Source: Corallococcus sp. EGB
GTDB lineage: Bacteria > Myxococcota > Myxococcia > Myxococcales > Myxococcaceae
Assembly (NCBI RefSeq): GCF_019968905.1
Contig: NZ_CP079946.1
Coordinates: forward strand, 992,001 to 1,056,000
Length of the DNA stretch: 64,000 nt
Direction: 5' to 3'
A program made the position numbers and the translations under genes. This document shows, piece after piece, positions 45,942 to 54,280 of this stretch; positions within the stretch are counted from its first letter, which is position 1; every line of letters begins with the position of its first letter. The notes below the pieces were generated by a model. The model did no database searches and was not told the origin of the DNA. It saw nothing but the letters and a program-made list of their open reading frames with translations.

Positions 45942-46949
45942 CTAGGGGGGGGCATCCAGGTGCGTGTTTCCGCCAGGGACGACGAAGTGGTGGAAGGTGA
46001 CGCTGGCGCTCACGTCCAGCGCCTTCACCCAGTGCCACCACCCCACGGGCAGGAACACCATGTCCCCGGGCTCCAGCACCGTCTCCAGCACCGTGGCCTC
46101 GGCGAACAGCGGGTGCGCCACCAGGTCCGGCGCGCCCGCGTCCACATGGCTGAAGGTGCCCCGGTGCGGGTACACCCGGTGACGCTCGTAGGACGGCACC
46201 AGCTTCACGTGCTTGCGCCCCATCACCTGCCCCAGCACGATGTTCATGTTGTCGTGGTGCAGCGGGGTGACGGTGCCCGCCGGGCCCAGGAGCAGCGTCA
46301 TCTGATCCGCCAGGAGCGACGGGTCGATGATGCCCTCCAGCGCGCGCAGGTCCTCGCGCAGCGCGGACAGCCCCCCGTGGCTCCAGTTGTCGTTGCGCGG
46401 AACCATGTAGTAGTCGTTGGTCTCCCGGCCGGACTCCACCATCGCCAGGAAGTCCGTGAAGGGCATCCGCGAGCGGTGCCGGTCCTGCTGGGCCGCGTGC
46501 TCCGGGTTGGCGTCGCGCCCCGTCATCACCTCCACCTCCACCTGCCCGAAGTGTTCGCGGAAGTAGGGCACCGACCACTTGCCCAGCGCGGGCCAGCCCT
46601 TCATGGCCCCCCGCAGCACCACCGGCCGGTGGCCGAAGTAGTAGCGGCGGAAGAACTCCTCCGGGGCCAGCCCCTCACGCACCTCCAGGACGCGCCCGCC
46701 GTCCTGGTTACGCAGCGCGCTGTAGGTCTCCATCAGCGACTCCAGCCACCCGAAGTGCCGGGCCACCTGACGGCACGCCTGGAAGTAGGGGTGTGCCTCC
46801 GCGGCGGCCACCTCCGCCCGCGCGACTTCCAGGGGCACCCCCGCTCCCTCCAGCACCTGCTCCACCTCCTCCATGCCCACACCCAGCGCCAGATTCTCCG
46901 CCAGCCACTGGCGCCACTCCGGCCGCAGCGGGGACTTGTCCTCGTTCAT
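45942..46949 (-). CDS. Cupin-8 / JmjC-like Fe(II)/2-oxoglutarate oxygenase
   Basis: The 335-residue cytoplasmic enzyme belongs to the cupin_8 (FIH-like JmjC) family, which hydroxylates proteins, peptides or small molecules. RRYYFGHRPVVLRGAMKGWPAL is the family N-terminal landmark. TPLHHDNMNIVLGQVMGRK gives the metal ligands His231 and Asp233, and GWWHWVKALD gives His306. LVPSY and EPGDMVFLPVGWWH match the core fold. About 85 N-terminal residues precede the fold and are helical. AAGGAG is six bases before the ATG. A perfect palindrome lies just upstream (46964-46978). It is divergent from a 57-residue ORF and flanked by the CHAT and sigma genes, so its target could be within this cluster (inference). 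Confidence 0.87.
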   Translation of the reverse strand: MNEDKSPLRPEWRQWLAENLALGVGMEEVEQVLEGAGVPLEVARAEVAAAEAHPYFQACRQVARHFGWLESLMETYSALRNQDGGRVLEVREGLAPEEFFRRYYFGHRPVVLRGAMKGWPALGKWSVPYFREHFGQVEVEVMTGRDANPEHAAQQDRHRSRMPFTDFLAMVESGRETNDYYMVPRNDNWSHGGLSALREDLRALEGIIDPSLLADQMTLLLGPAGTVTPLHHDNMNIVLGQVMGRKHVKLVPSYERHRVYPHRGTFSHVDAGAPDLVAHPLFAEATVLETVLEPGDMVFLPVGWWHWVKALDVSASVTFHHFVVPGGNTHLDAPP

Positions 46950-46963
46950 TCAGAACTCCTTGA

Positions 46964-46978
46964 AATCCTTGAAGGATT
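46964..46978. promoter_or_regulatory. Palindrome directly upstream of the cupin gene
   Basis: AATCCTT-G-AAGGATT is a perfect 7-base inverted repeat in the cupin 5' leader, ending just before its ribosome site. It could be an operator or an mRNA stem that affects translation. Confidence 0.45.
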
Positions 46979-47097
46979 GGCCCGGGGGGGCCCTGCTGCC
47001 GGTGTGGCGGGGCGTGGTATGGACTGCCCCATTCTGTCTTTTTCCAACCCACCTCAATGCTGACGCAGGACTTCCGTCGTACCAGGAGAAGCCATTC

Positions 47098-47271
47098 ATG
47101 ACCCCCGGAGACCCGTCCTCTCACCGCCCTGGCGCCTTCGAGCCGGACCACAGCGCTCCCCACGTGAAGGGCTCCTACGTGAACTGCGAGAACCGGGCAC
47201 CGCGCCGGCGCCGCCCGCTGCCGCCGCCCTCGGTTCCCCCCCTGCTGGAGGGGGCGGAAGGCGTTCGCTGA
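47098..47271 (+). CDS. Small 57-residue hypothetical protein
   Basis: The frame starts with an ATG preceded by AGGAG ten bases upstream and is followed 24 bases after its stop by an intrinsic terminator, which together support a real short transcript. The product is hydrophilic at the N-terminus (TPGDPSSHRP), has one Cys (Cys30 in YVNCENRAP), a basic patch RRRR and a proline-rich tail ending in LLEGAEGVR. It has no membrane segment and no match that I recognise. It is divergent from the JmjC-like oxygenase and upstream of the sigma factor. A peptide substrate or small regulator are possibilities only. Confidence 0.5.
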   Translation: MTPGDPSSHRPGAFEPDHSAPHVKGSYVNCENRAPRRRRPLPPPSVPPLLEGAEGVR

Positions 47272-47294
47272 AGGACCTGGCGTCCGGGCTTGTC

Positions 47295-47313
47295 TGCCCT
47301 TCCGGGCATTTTT
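47295..47313 (+). terminator. Intrinsic terminator upstream of the sigma factor gene
   Basis: TGCCC-TTCC-GGGCA followed directly by TTTTT forms a compact textbook terminator. It separates the 57-residue ORF from the sigma factor, which must therefore have its own promoter in the 70 bases that follow or be reached by readthrough. Confidence 0.75.
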
Positions 47314-47382
47314 CTCTCAAGAAACGAACCGCTCGGCGTCTTTAAACAGGAAAGCCCACCAGTCACTTCGGGGCCTTGTGTC

Positions 47383-47940
47383 ATGGCCAACCTCTTCAAC
47401 CGGGAAAAGCGCCACTTCGAGGCGTTCATCCAGCGACACCGGCCCAGCCTGCTGGCGGTGGCGCGGCGGTTGTGCGCCCGCGGCACCCTGGACCCGGAGG
47501 ACCTGGTCCAGGAGGCCTTCGAGCGGGCGTTGCCGGAGTACGGCCACCTGAAGGACCGGACGGAAGCGGCGTGCGCGGCCTGGCTGTGCACGACGATGAC
47601 CAACCGGTTCCTGGACCACTGCCGCCGTCAGCGCACGGAGAGCCGGGGGCTGCCGCACCTGGCGCTGGTGCAGGACCTGCCGGTGACAGGGGACGCGGAC
47701 CAGGAGAACTGGGAGCTGGTGGGCAACGACGCGTTCCAGGCGGCCATCGAGCAGCTCAAGCCGCACCTCCGGGACGCGTACAAGCTTCACGCGGAAGGCC
47801 GCCGCTACCAGGCCATCGCTGAACATTTCAACGTTCCCGTGGGGACCGTGGGCAGCTGGCTGACGCTGGCGCGCCGGGACCTGAGGGAATTGCTGCTTCC
47901 GAGCGTCGCGGTGGCCCGGGAGCGGGGAGCTCAGTCATGA
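47383..47940 (+). CDS. ECF-type RNA polymerase sigma factor
   Basis: The 185-residue protein consists only of regions 2 and 4. Region 2 includes FEAFIQRHRPSLLAVARRLC, then PEDLVQEAFERAL and TMTNRFLDHCRRQRTES. Region 4 is YQAIAEHFNVPVGTVGSWLTLARRDLRELL, an HTH with the usual NVPVGTV turn but GSW in place of the common KSR. It directs RNA polymerase to a stress or envelope regulon. Its stop overlaps the ATG of the anti-sigma gene (ATGA), so both are made in fixed ratio. The start at 47383 is chosen from domain alignment; the ribosome site is weak and an open frame extends back to 47290. Confidence 0.9.
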   Translation: MANLFNREKRHFEAFIQRHRPSLLAVARRLCARGTLDPEDLVQEAFERALPEYGHLKDRTEAACAAWLCTTMTNRFLDHCRRQRTESRGLPHLALVQDLPVTGDADQENWELVGNDAFQAAIEQLKPHLRDAYKLHAEGRRYQAIAEHFNVPVGTVGSWLTLARRDLRELLLPSVAVARERGAQS

Positions 47941-48764
47941 ACGCGCATTGCACCCGGCTGCACCTCTTCATGGACGGCGAGCTGTCCGAGTCCGACGCCG
48001 AAGCGTTCCGGAACCACCTGCCGCGCTGTGCCGCCTGCGAGGGCGGCCTGAGGGACCTGCTCCAGTTGGAGCTGCTGGCGGCGCGGGCCCTGGGCACGGG
48101 CGTGGCGGAGGCGCCGGCGGCGAAGCCGGAGGGCCACGTGGTGGCGCTGGGCGCGTGGGTGCGCCGCAACGCGCGCGTGGTGGTGCCGCTGGCCATGGCC
48201 GCCAGCCTCTGCGCCATCGTCGTGCCGCGCATGATGCCCGCCGGAGAGGTGCCAGCGGTCGTCTTCCTGGAGAACCAGTCCACGCGTGAGCTGGAGGCGC
48301 GCCTTTCTGATCCGCGCGCGGACAAGCACCGTCCCTACAGCCCCATGCGCGGCGGCGCGGAAGGCGCGGAGGCGGGGAAGGTGACGCTGCCCCTGCGTCC
48401 CCTGGCGGAGATGGAGGAGCGCAGGGACTTCCGCGGCATCGTCGCGGCCTACGTGCTGCACGGCCAGTGGCAGCAGGCGCAGGCGGTGCTGGCGCGCGAG
48501 CCCGCGTCGCTGGCGCGCGACATCGACCTGTCGGTGGTGGCGCTGCAGGACGGCCGCTACCAGGACGCGCTGAACCTGCTGGACCCGGTGCTGCGCACGG
48601 ACCCTCGCAACCCCCAGGCGCTGTGGAACCGCGCCATCGCGCTGCGCGAGCTGGGCCAGAAGGACCTCGCCGCGCACGACTTCAACCAGGTGGCGGACCT
48701 GGGTGAGCCGGGCTGGAGTGACGAGGCGCGCAGCCTGGCGAAGGGGCTGAACGCCTCGCGCTGA
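47937..48764 (+). CDS. Transmembrane zinc-finger anti-sigma factor with extracytoplasmic TPR domain
   Basis: The 275-residue protein has an N-terminal zf-HC2/ZAS anti-sigma domain (His-x3-Cys-x2-Cys as FRNHLPRCAAC, with an upstream Cys5) that would hold the sigma factor. One membrane segment follows (about residues 79-100), then an outside domain (about 110-272) of TPR-like helices. That outside domain aligns over about 150 residues with the N-terminal part of the CHAT protease at 43177; shared blocks include EARL..P.AD, PLA.ME.R.D, QALWNRA and EPGW. It is translationally coupled to the sigma gene. Release of the sigma factor probably needs proteolysis, and the homologous protease is an obvious candidate partner (inference). 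Confidence 0.9.
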   Translation: MNAHCTRLHLFMDGELSESDAEAFRNHLPRCAACEGGLRDLLQLELLAARALGTGVAEAPAAKPEGHVVALGAWVRRNARVVVPLAMAASLCAIVVPRMMPAGEVPAVVFLENQSTRELEARLSDPRADKHRPYSPMRGGAEGAEAGKVTLPLRPLAEMEERRDFRGIVAAYVLHGQWQQAQAVLAREPASLARDIDLSVVALQDGRYQDALNLLDPVLRTDPRNPQALWNRAIALRELGQKDLAAHDFNQVADLGEPGWSDEARSLAKGLNASR

Positions 48765-48893
48765 GCAGCACCTGGAAGTTCCCCCGCGCGTTGCGAGCGT
48801 CCACCACCGGGCGCTTTCGCGCGGGGCTCCGCCGCACCGCTCGGGATGACGTGACAGGCTGCCGGGGTTGCCGGAACACTCCAGGAGCCGCCC

Positions 48894-50531
48894 ATGTCCG
48901 AGCCTTCCTCTCGCGCTTCCGCCGACTACGCGTCCACCCGCCGTGACTTCCGGTGGGAGCGGCCAGCGCACTTCAACTTCGCCACGGACGTCATCGACAG
49001 GCACGCGGCCGAGCGGCCCCAGGCCCCCGCGCTCCAGTGGTCCGACGAGTCCGGGCGCTCGCGGCGCTTCTCCTTCCAGGAGCTGAAGGAGCGCTCGCTG
49101 CACGCGGCGCGCTTCCTCACCGGGCTGGGCCTGAAGCGCGGCGACCGGGCCTTCATCCTGATGCCGCGCGTGCCGGAGTGGTGGTTCCTGGTGCTGGGCT
49201 GCATCCGCGCGGGCATCGTCTTCATGCCCGGCACGCCCATGCTCACCGCCAAGGACATCCGCTACCGGCTGGAGGTGTCCGGCGCGAAGGCCGTCCTCAC
49301 CGACGCCAGCTGCCTGGACCGCTTCGAGGGCGTCGCGGGCCAGGCCCCCGGCGTGACGACGTGGGTGTCCACCGGCGACGCGCCGTCCCCCTGGACGCGC
49401 TACACGTCGGAGGCGCTGGCGGAGTCGCAGGCGACGGCGTTCCCGCCCACGAAGGCGGAGGAGCCGCTGCTCATCTACTTCACGTCCGGCACCACCGGCA
49501 TGCCGAAGATGGTGCTGCACACGCAGGCCAGCTACGGCCAGGGGCACCTCATCACCGGCCGCTACTGGCTGGACCTGAAGCCAGAGGACCGGCACCTCAC
49601 GCTCAGCGACACCGGCTGGGCGAAGTGCGCGTGGGGCAAGCTCTTCGGCCCGTGGAGCGTGGGCGCGTGCAACGTCGTCTACGACTTCCGCGGCCGCTTC
49701 GACCCCGCGGGCTTCCTGAAGGTGCTGGAGCGGGAGAAGGTCACCACCTTCTGCGCGCCGCCCACCGCGTGGCGCGCGCTGGTGCTCCAGGACCTGAAGG
49801 CGGTGGACCTGTCCTCGCTGCGCCACTCCCTGAGCGCGGGCGAGCCGCTCAACCCGGAGGTCATCCAGACGTGGAAGGAGGCCACCGGGCTGCACATCCG
49901 CGAGGGCTACGGCCAGACGGAGACGGTGGTCATCGTGGGCATCTTCCCCGGCATGGAGCCGCGCGTGGGCTCCATGGGCAAGCCGTCCCCGGGCTTCACC
50001 GTGGGCGTCATCGACGAGCACGGCCACGAGGTGGCGGACGGACAGGAGGGCGACATCGCCGTGCGCGTGAGGCCGGAGCGGCCGGTGGGCCTGTTCGCGG
50101 GCTACCTCAACGACGACGCGGCCAACGCCGCCAGCAGCCGGGGGGACTGGTACATCACCGGCGACCGCGCGGTGCGCGACGCGGACGGCTACCTGTGGTT
50201 CGTGGGGCGCTCCGACGACGTCATCAAGACGTCCGGCTACCGCGTGGGCCCCTTCGAAGTGGAATCCGCGCTGATTGAGCACCCTGCGGTGGCCGAGTCC
50301 GCCGTCATCGGCGTGCCGGACGACAAGCTTGGCCAGCGCATCAAGGCGTACGTGCTGCTTACGCCGGGCCACACGCCGTCACCGGAGCTCGCGCAGGAGC
50401 TGCAGGACTTCGTGAAGAAGACCACGGCGCCCTACAAGTATCCGCGCGAGATTGAGTTCGTCACGGAGCTGCCCAAGACGGTGAGCGGGAAGATCCGCCG
50501 CGCGGAGCTGCGCGCCACCCAAGGAAAGTAG
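48894..50531 (+). CDS. Medium-chain acyl-CoA synthetase (ACSM-like)
   Basis: The 545-residue AMP-forming ligase activates a carboxylic acid to its CoA thioester. YFTSGTTGMPKMVLHT is the P-loop-like motif; SLSAGEPLNPE, GYGQTET, GDWYITGDRAVRDADGYLWFVGRSDDVIKTSGYRVGP-type motifs and the C-terminal catalytic Lys in KTVSGKIRR are all present. LSDTGWAKCAWGKLFGPW is typical of the medium-chain/butyrate-CoA ligase branch rather than acetyl-CoA synthetase. AGGAG is seven bases before the ATG. It stands alone on this strand, convergent with gnd. Likely role: fatty acid or branched-chain acid use. Confidence 0.9.
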   Translation: MSEPSSRASADYASTRRDFRWERPAHFNFATDVIDRHAAERPQAPALQWSDESGRSRRFSFQELKERSLHAARFLTGLGLKRGDRAFILMPRVPEWWFLVLGCIRAGIVFMPGTPMLTAKDIRYRLEVSGAKAVLTDASCLDRFEGVAGQAPGVTTWVSTGDAPSPWTRYTSEALAESQATAFPPTKAEEPLLIYFTSGTTGMPKMVLHTQASYGQGHLITGRYWLDLKPEDRHLTLSDTGWAKCAWGKLFGPWSVGACNVVYDFRGRFDPAGFLKVLEREKVTTFCAPPTAWRALVLQDLKAVDLSSLRHSLSAGEPLNPEVIQTWKEATGLHIREGYGQTETVVIVGIFPGMEPRVGSMGKPSPGFTVGVIDEHGHEVADGQEGDIAVRVRPERPVGLFAGYLNDDAANAASSRGDWYITGDRAVRDADGYLWFVGRSDDVIKTSGYRVGPFEVESALIEHPAVAESAVIGVPDDKLGQRIKAYVLLTPGHTPSPELAQELQDFVKKTTAPYKYPREIEFVTELPKTVSGKIRRAELRATQGK

Positions 50532-50557
50532 GCGGCGCGCAGGGCGGGGCCGCGGGA

Positions 50558-51985
50558 CTACTTCAGCCAGTCCGAGTGCACGAAGCCGGCGTCGGGCTTG
50601 TCCCGGCGCTGGTAGGTGTGCGCGCCGAACGCGTCGCGCTGGGCCTGGGTGAGGTTCTGCGGCAGCTCCGCGCTGCGGTAGCTGTCCATGTACGCCAGGC
50701 TGCTGCTGAACACCGGCACGGGGATGCCCGCCTTCGTCGCGGCGCCCACGAACCGGCGCCACGCCGGGGCCATCTTGTCCAGCACCGGGGCGAAGGCCTC
50801 GGACACCATCAGGTTGGGCAGCGTGGGCTGCCGTTCGAAGGACTCGCGCAGCGGGGTGAGCAGCTTCGCGCGGATGATGCAGCCGCCCCGCCAGATGCGG
50901 GCCATCTCCGCCAGCGACACGCCCCACTTGTACTCGTCCGACGCCGCCTGGATGAGCCGCATGCCCTGCGCGTACGTCACCACGCGCGCCGCGTAGAGCG
51001 CGTCGTGCGCCCACTGGGCCAGCTCCTTCTTCTCTTCCGGGGACAGGGAGATGTCGGGGCCGTGGAGCTTCCTGCTCGCGGCGACGCGCTCCTCCTTGCG
51101 CGAGGACAGGTTGCGCGCGTCCAGCGCGGACGCGATGGAGGGCACCGGCACGCCCAGGTCCAGGGCCACCTGCACCGTCCACTTGCCCGTGCCCTTCTGG
51201 CCGGCCTTGTCCAGCACCAGGTCCACCAGCGGCTTGCCCGTCTCCGGGTCGCGCTTGCGCAGCACCTTGATGGTGGTCTCCAGGAGGAACGACTCGGCGA
51301 TGCCCTCGTTCCACTTGGAGAACAGGTCGGCGAGCGCCGCGGTGTCCAGGCCCAGGCCGCGGCGGAGCACGTCGTAGGTCTCCGCGAGCAGCTGCATGTC
51401 CGCGTACTCGATGCCGTTGTGCACCATCTTCACGAAGTGGCCCGCGCCCTCCGGGCCCACGTGGGTGACGCACAGGCCCTCTTCACTGCGCGCGGCGATG
51501 GCCTCCAGCACCGGCCGCACCAGCGCGTACGCGTCCTTGGGGCCTCCGGGCATGATGGACGGGCCGTGGCGCGCGCCCTCTTCACCGCCGGACACGCCGA
51601 TGCCCAGGAAGTGGAAGCCCTTCTCCTTGCACAGCGCCTCACGGCGGCGCGTGTCCAGGTACCAGGAGTTGCCCGCGTCCATGATGACGTCGCCGGGCGA
51701 CAGCAGCGGGAACAGCCGGCCCATCATCTCATCCACGGGGGCGCCGGCCGTGATCATCAGCAGGATGCGGCGCGGGCGCTCCAGGCCGGCAACGAACTTC
51801 TCCAGCTCCGGGAAGCCCTGCAGGGCCTGCTTCGGGTTCTCCTGCTGGACCTTCTGGATGCTCTCCGGGTGGCGGTCCCACACGGCGACGCGGAAGCCAT
51901 GGTCCGCGATGTTGAGGGCGAGGCTCGCGCCCATCACGCCCATGCCCGCCACGCCGAACTGCGCCGGCTTCGTCTGTTCGCTCAT
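50558..51985 (-). CDS. gnd: 6-phosphogluconate dehydrogenase, decarboxylating
   Basis: The 475-residue enzyme makes ribulose-5-phosphate, CO2 and NADPH. FGVAGMGVMGASLALNIADHGF is the NADP-binding start; GIGVSGGEEGARHGPSIMPGG, HVGPEGAGHFVKMVHNGIEYADMQLLAE and the KGTGKW stretch are family signatures with the catalytic Lys. Full length for the family. It is the last gene of the zwf-pgl-gnd operon, 21 bases after the pgl stop, so the whole oxidative pentose-phosphate branch is co-expressed. Confidence 0.96.
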   Translation of the reverse strand: MSEQTKPAQFGVAGMGVMGASLALNIADHGFRVAVWDRHPESIQKVQQENPKQALQGFPELEKFVAGLERPRRILLMITAGAPVDEMMGRLFPLLSPGDVIMDAGNSWYLDTRRREALCKEKGFHFLGIGVSGGEEGARHGPSIMPGGPKDAYALVRPVLEAIAARSEEGLCVTHVGPEGAGHFVKMVHNGIEYADMQLLAETYDVLRRGLGLDTAALADLFSKWNEGIAESFLLETTIKVLRKRDPETGKPLVDLVLDKAGQKGTGKWTVQVALDLGVPVPSIASALDARNLSSRKEERVAASRKLHGPDISLSPEEKKELAQWAHDALYAARVVTYAQGMRLIQAASDEYKWGVSLAEMARIWRGGCIIRAKLLTPLRESFERQPTLPNLMVSEAFAPVLDKMAPAWRRFVGAATKAGIPVPVFSSSLAYMDSYRSAELPQNLTQAQRDAFGAHTYQRRDKPDAGFVHSDWLK

Positions 51986-52006
51986 CGTTCCCTCCAGAGG
52001 GCCGCC

Positions 52007-52672
52007 TCACCCGTGGGCGGCGGGGTCCAACATCCACTGCGTATTCGTCACGTGCGATGCGGGCAGGGACATATCGCCCGCGAGCACCCGCCGCATGGCA
52101 TCCCGCTTGCCCTCGCCCGCCACCAGCCCCAGCACCGCCCCCGCGCCCTGGAGCACGGGGAAGGTCAGCGTCATCCGCCACGGCGGCGGCTTGGCGCGCT
52201 GCTCCACCGCCAGCACCCGCCGCGTGCGCTCCCGCAGGGCGGGGTGCCCGGGCATGAGGCTCGCGGTGTGGCCGTCCTCGCCCACGCCAATGAGCACCAC
52301 GTCCAGCTTCGCGGGCAGCGTCTGCTCGTAGTCGCGCGCGGCGGCGTCGCGGTCCGTGCGCTCGCCCTGCATGCGGAACACCTGCGCGTCCGGGAGCCTC
52401 AGCGGCGTCAGCAGCGACTCCTTCACCAGCAGGTAGTTGCTGTCCTTGTGGTCGGGCGGCACGAAGCGCTCGTCCACGAAGTAGACGTCCACGCGCTCCC
52501 AGGGGAGCGTGCGGTCCGCGAGCAGCCGGTACGCGGGCCGGGGCGTGTTGCCGCCGGACAGCGCCAGGCTCACGCGCGGCTTCGTCGCGAGCGCCTTTTC
52601 CAGCTCGCGAGCCATCCAGTCCGCGGCCTCGCGGGCCAGCTGCGCCGCCGGGACGACGAGGGACTTGCTCAT
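52007..52672 (-). CDS. pgl: 6-phosphogluconolactonase
   Basis: The 221-residue enzyme hydrolyses 6-phosphogluconolactone. SLALSGGNTPRPAYRLLA is the NagB/Pgl-fold phosphate-binding motif; VYFVDERFVPPDHKDSNY and LIGVGEDGHTASLMPGH are the DevB/Pgl active-site motifs. The ATG at 52672 overlaps the zwf stop (ATGA), which fixes the start and indicates translational coupling. A longer upstream frame exists only as the out-of-frame shadow of zwf. Confidence 0.94.
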   Translation of the reverse strand: MSKSLVVPAAQLAREAADWMARELEKALATKPRVSLALSGGNTPRPAYRLLADRTLPWERVDVYFVDERFVPPDHKDSNYLLVKESLLTPLRLPDAQVFRMQGERTDRDAAARDYEQTLPAKLDVVLIGVGEDGHTASLMPGHPALRERTRRVLAVEQRAKPPPWRMTLTFPVLQGAGAVLGLVAGEGKRDAMRRVLAGDMSLPASHVTNTQWMLDPAAHG

Positions 52673-54210
52673 AGCGTGGACCACCGCCGGCCGTTCTGCG
52701 CGGGCAGCGCGTCCGCGGCGTCCGGGCCCTTGGTGCCCTTGGCGTAGGTGTGGACCTTGCCGCCGTCGTCCGTCTCCAGCGCCTTCAGGATGGGCGTGAT
52801 GTAACCCCAGGCCTGCTCCACGCTGTCCTGGCGCGCGAAGAGGGTGGCGTTGCCGCGCATGCAGTCCAGCAGCAGCCGCTCGTATGCCTCCGGCACGGGC
52901 TTCTTGAAGCTCTCCGCGTAGTCCATGTCCATCCGGACGCCGCCGATGTTCACGTCCTCGCCGGGAATCTTGGACTCGAAGGACAGCGCGATGCCCTCGT
53001 GCGGCTGGATGCGCAGCGTGAGCACGTTGGGCTGCAGCCGCTGGCAGGTGGCGCCGCCGCCGCTGAACAGGCCGATGGGCACCGACTTGAAGTGGATGGA
53101 CACCTCCGTCAGGCGCTTGTTCAGGTTCTTGCCCGCGCGCAGGTAGAAGGGCACGCCCTGCCAGCGCCACGAGTCGATGTTCATCTTCATGGCCACGTAC
53201 GTGGGCGTGCGCGAGCCCTTCTTCACGCCCTTCTCGTCCTGGTAGCCCTCGTACTGGCCCACCACCACGTGCTGGGCCACGTCGCTGCCCTCCACCGGGC
53301 GCAGCGCGCGGAAGACCTTGGTCTTCTCATCGCGGATGTCCTCCGCGCCGAACGACACCGGGGGCTCCATGGCGCACAGGGCCAGCACCTGGAGCAGGTG
53401 GTTCTGCACCATGTCCCGGATGACGCCCGTCTCGTCGTAGAAGCCGCCGCGCCCCTCCACGCCAATGGCCTCGGCCGCGGTGATCTCCACGTGGTCGATG
53501 TGCTGGCGGTTCCAGAGCGGTTCGAAGATGGCGTTGGCGAAGCGGAAGACCAGGATGTTCTGGACCGTCTCCTTGCCCAGGTAGTGGTCGATGCGGAAGA
53601 TCTGCTTCTCATCCAGCGCCGAGCCCAGCGTCTTGTTGAGGGCCTTCGCGCTCTCCAGGTCGTGGCCGAAGGGCTTCTCGATGATGAGCCGGCTCCAGGG
53701 CTTCTGGCCGGGCTGCTCCTCGCGCTTGATCAGCCCCGCGCCCGAGAGGCTCTGGATGATCTGCGGGAACGTGGAGGCCGGCGTGGCCATGTAATAGAGC
53801 TTGTTGCCGTCCGTCTTGTGGCGCCTGGAGATGTCCTGGAGCTTCTGGCTCAGGCGCTGGAAGGCCTCCGGGTCGTCGTAGCCGCCGGAGGCGACCTCGA
53901 TGGTCTCCGAGAAGCGCTTCCAGGTGGCCTCGTCCAGCGGCTGCGTGCGGGCGAACTTCTTGAGGCCCTCCTTCACGTGCTCGCGGAAGGAGGCGTCGTC
54001 CAGCTTGGAGCGGCTGAAGGCGACGACGGCGAAGTGCTCCGGGAGCAGGCCGGAGCGGGCGAGCTCGAAGAGGGCGGGGAATAGTTTGCGTTCGGCCAGG
54101 TCGCCCGTGGCACCGAAGAGGACCAGGGTGCAGGGGTCCGGGCGCCCCGCGCTGAACACCGGTTCGCCCTCACGGGGATGGGTTTCGATGTGCACTCCCT
54201 GCGCGTCCAT
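52669..54210 (-). CDS. zwf: Glucose-6-phosphate 1-dehydrogenase
   Basis: The 513-residue enzyme is the first and NADPH-generating step of the oxidative pentose-phosphate pathway. VLFGATGDLAERKLFPALF is the nucleotide-binding start, IIEKPFGHD and RIDHYLGKETVQN contain the active-site residues, and YAESFKKPVPEAYERLLLDC marks the C-terminal domain. GGAGGGAG lies about seven bases before the ATG. It heads the operon with pgl and gnd. A perfect 7-base inverted repeat (54262-54280) sits 52-70 bases upstream and may control it. Confidence 0.96.
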   Translation of the reverse strand: MDAQGVHIETHPREGEPVFSAGRPDPCTLVLFGATGDLAERKLFPALFELARSGLLPEHFAVVAFSRSKLDDASFREHVKEGLKKFARTQPLDEATWKRFSETIEVASGGYDDPEAFQRLSQKLQDISRRHKTDGNKLYYMATPASTFPQIIQSLSGAGLIKREEQPGQKPWSRLIIEKPFGHDLESAKALNKTLGSALDEKQIFRIDHYLGKETVQNILVFRFANAIFEPLWNRQHIDHVEITAAEAIGVEGRGGFYDETGVIRDMVQNHLLQVLALCAMEPPVSFGAEDIRDEKTKVFRALRPVEGSDVAQHVVVGQYEGYQDEKGVKKGSRTPTYVAMKMNIDSWRWQGVPFYLRAGKNLNKRLTEVSIHFKSVPIGLFSGGGATCQRLQPNVLTLRIQPHEGIALSFESKIPGEDVNIGGVRMDMDYAESFKKPVPEAYERLLLDCMRGNATLFARQDSVEQAWGYITPILKALETDDGGKVHTYAKGTKGPDAADALPAQNGRRWSTL

Positions 54211-54261
54211 GCGGTTCTCCCTCCGGGTTCGCCGGGAACCTTAAGGCGCTAATCTGGCGGC

Positions 54262-54280
54262 CCTGCAAGCGCATTGCAGG
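54262..54280. promoter_or_regulatory. Inverted repeat in the zwf promoter region
   Basis: CCTGCAA-GCGCA-TTGCAGG has perfect 7-base arms. It lies between divergent zwf and plsC, near where the zwf -35 would be expected. It is an operator candidate; no known regulator family is recognisable from it. Confidence 0.45.

Noticed and set aside
43003..46578. Very long open frame antisense to the CHAT gene
   Set aside because: Its product is Arg/Ala/Gly/His low-complexity sequence without motifs, as expected of an antisense frame in GC-rich DNA, whereas the opposite strand has clear domains.
43120..47360. GAACCGC found upstream of both the CHAT and the sigma genes as a shared ECF promoter
   Set aside because: The heptamer alone is expected by chance in such GC-rich DNA, and no common -10 element follows at equal spacing.
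43177..48764. Equating the CHAT-sigma cluster with type III-E CRISPR Craspase
   Set aside because: No repeat-spacer array or Cas gene is seen anywhere in the window; only the protease/anti-sigma logic is comparable.
50532..50557. Terminator between the acyl-CoA synthetase gene and gnd
   Set aside because: Only a weak GCGGC/GCCGC pairing with a large loop and no T-run; not distinguishable from GC-rich background.
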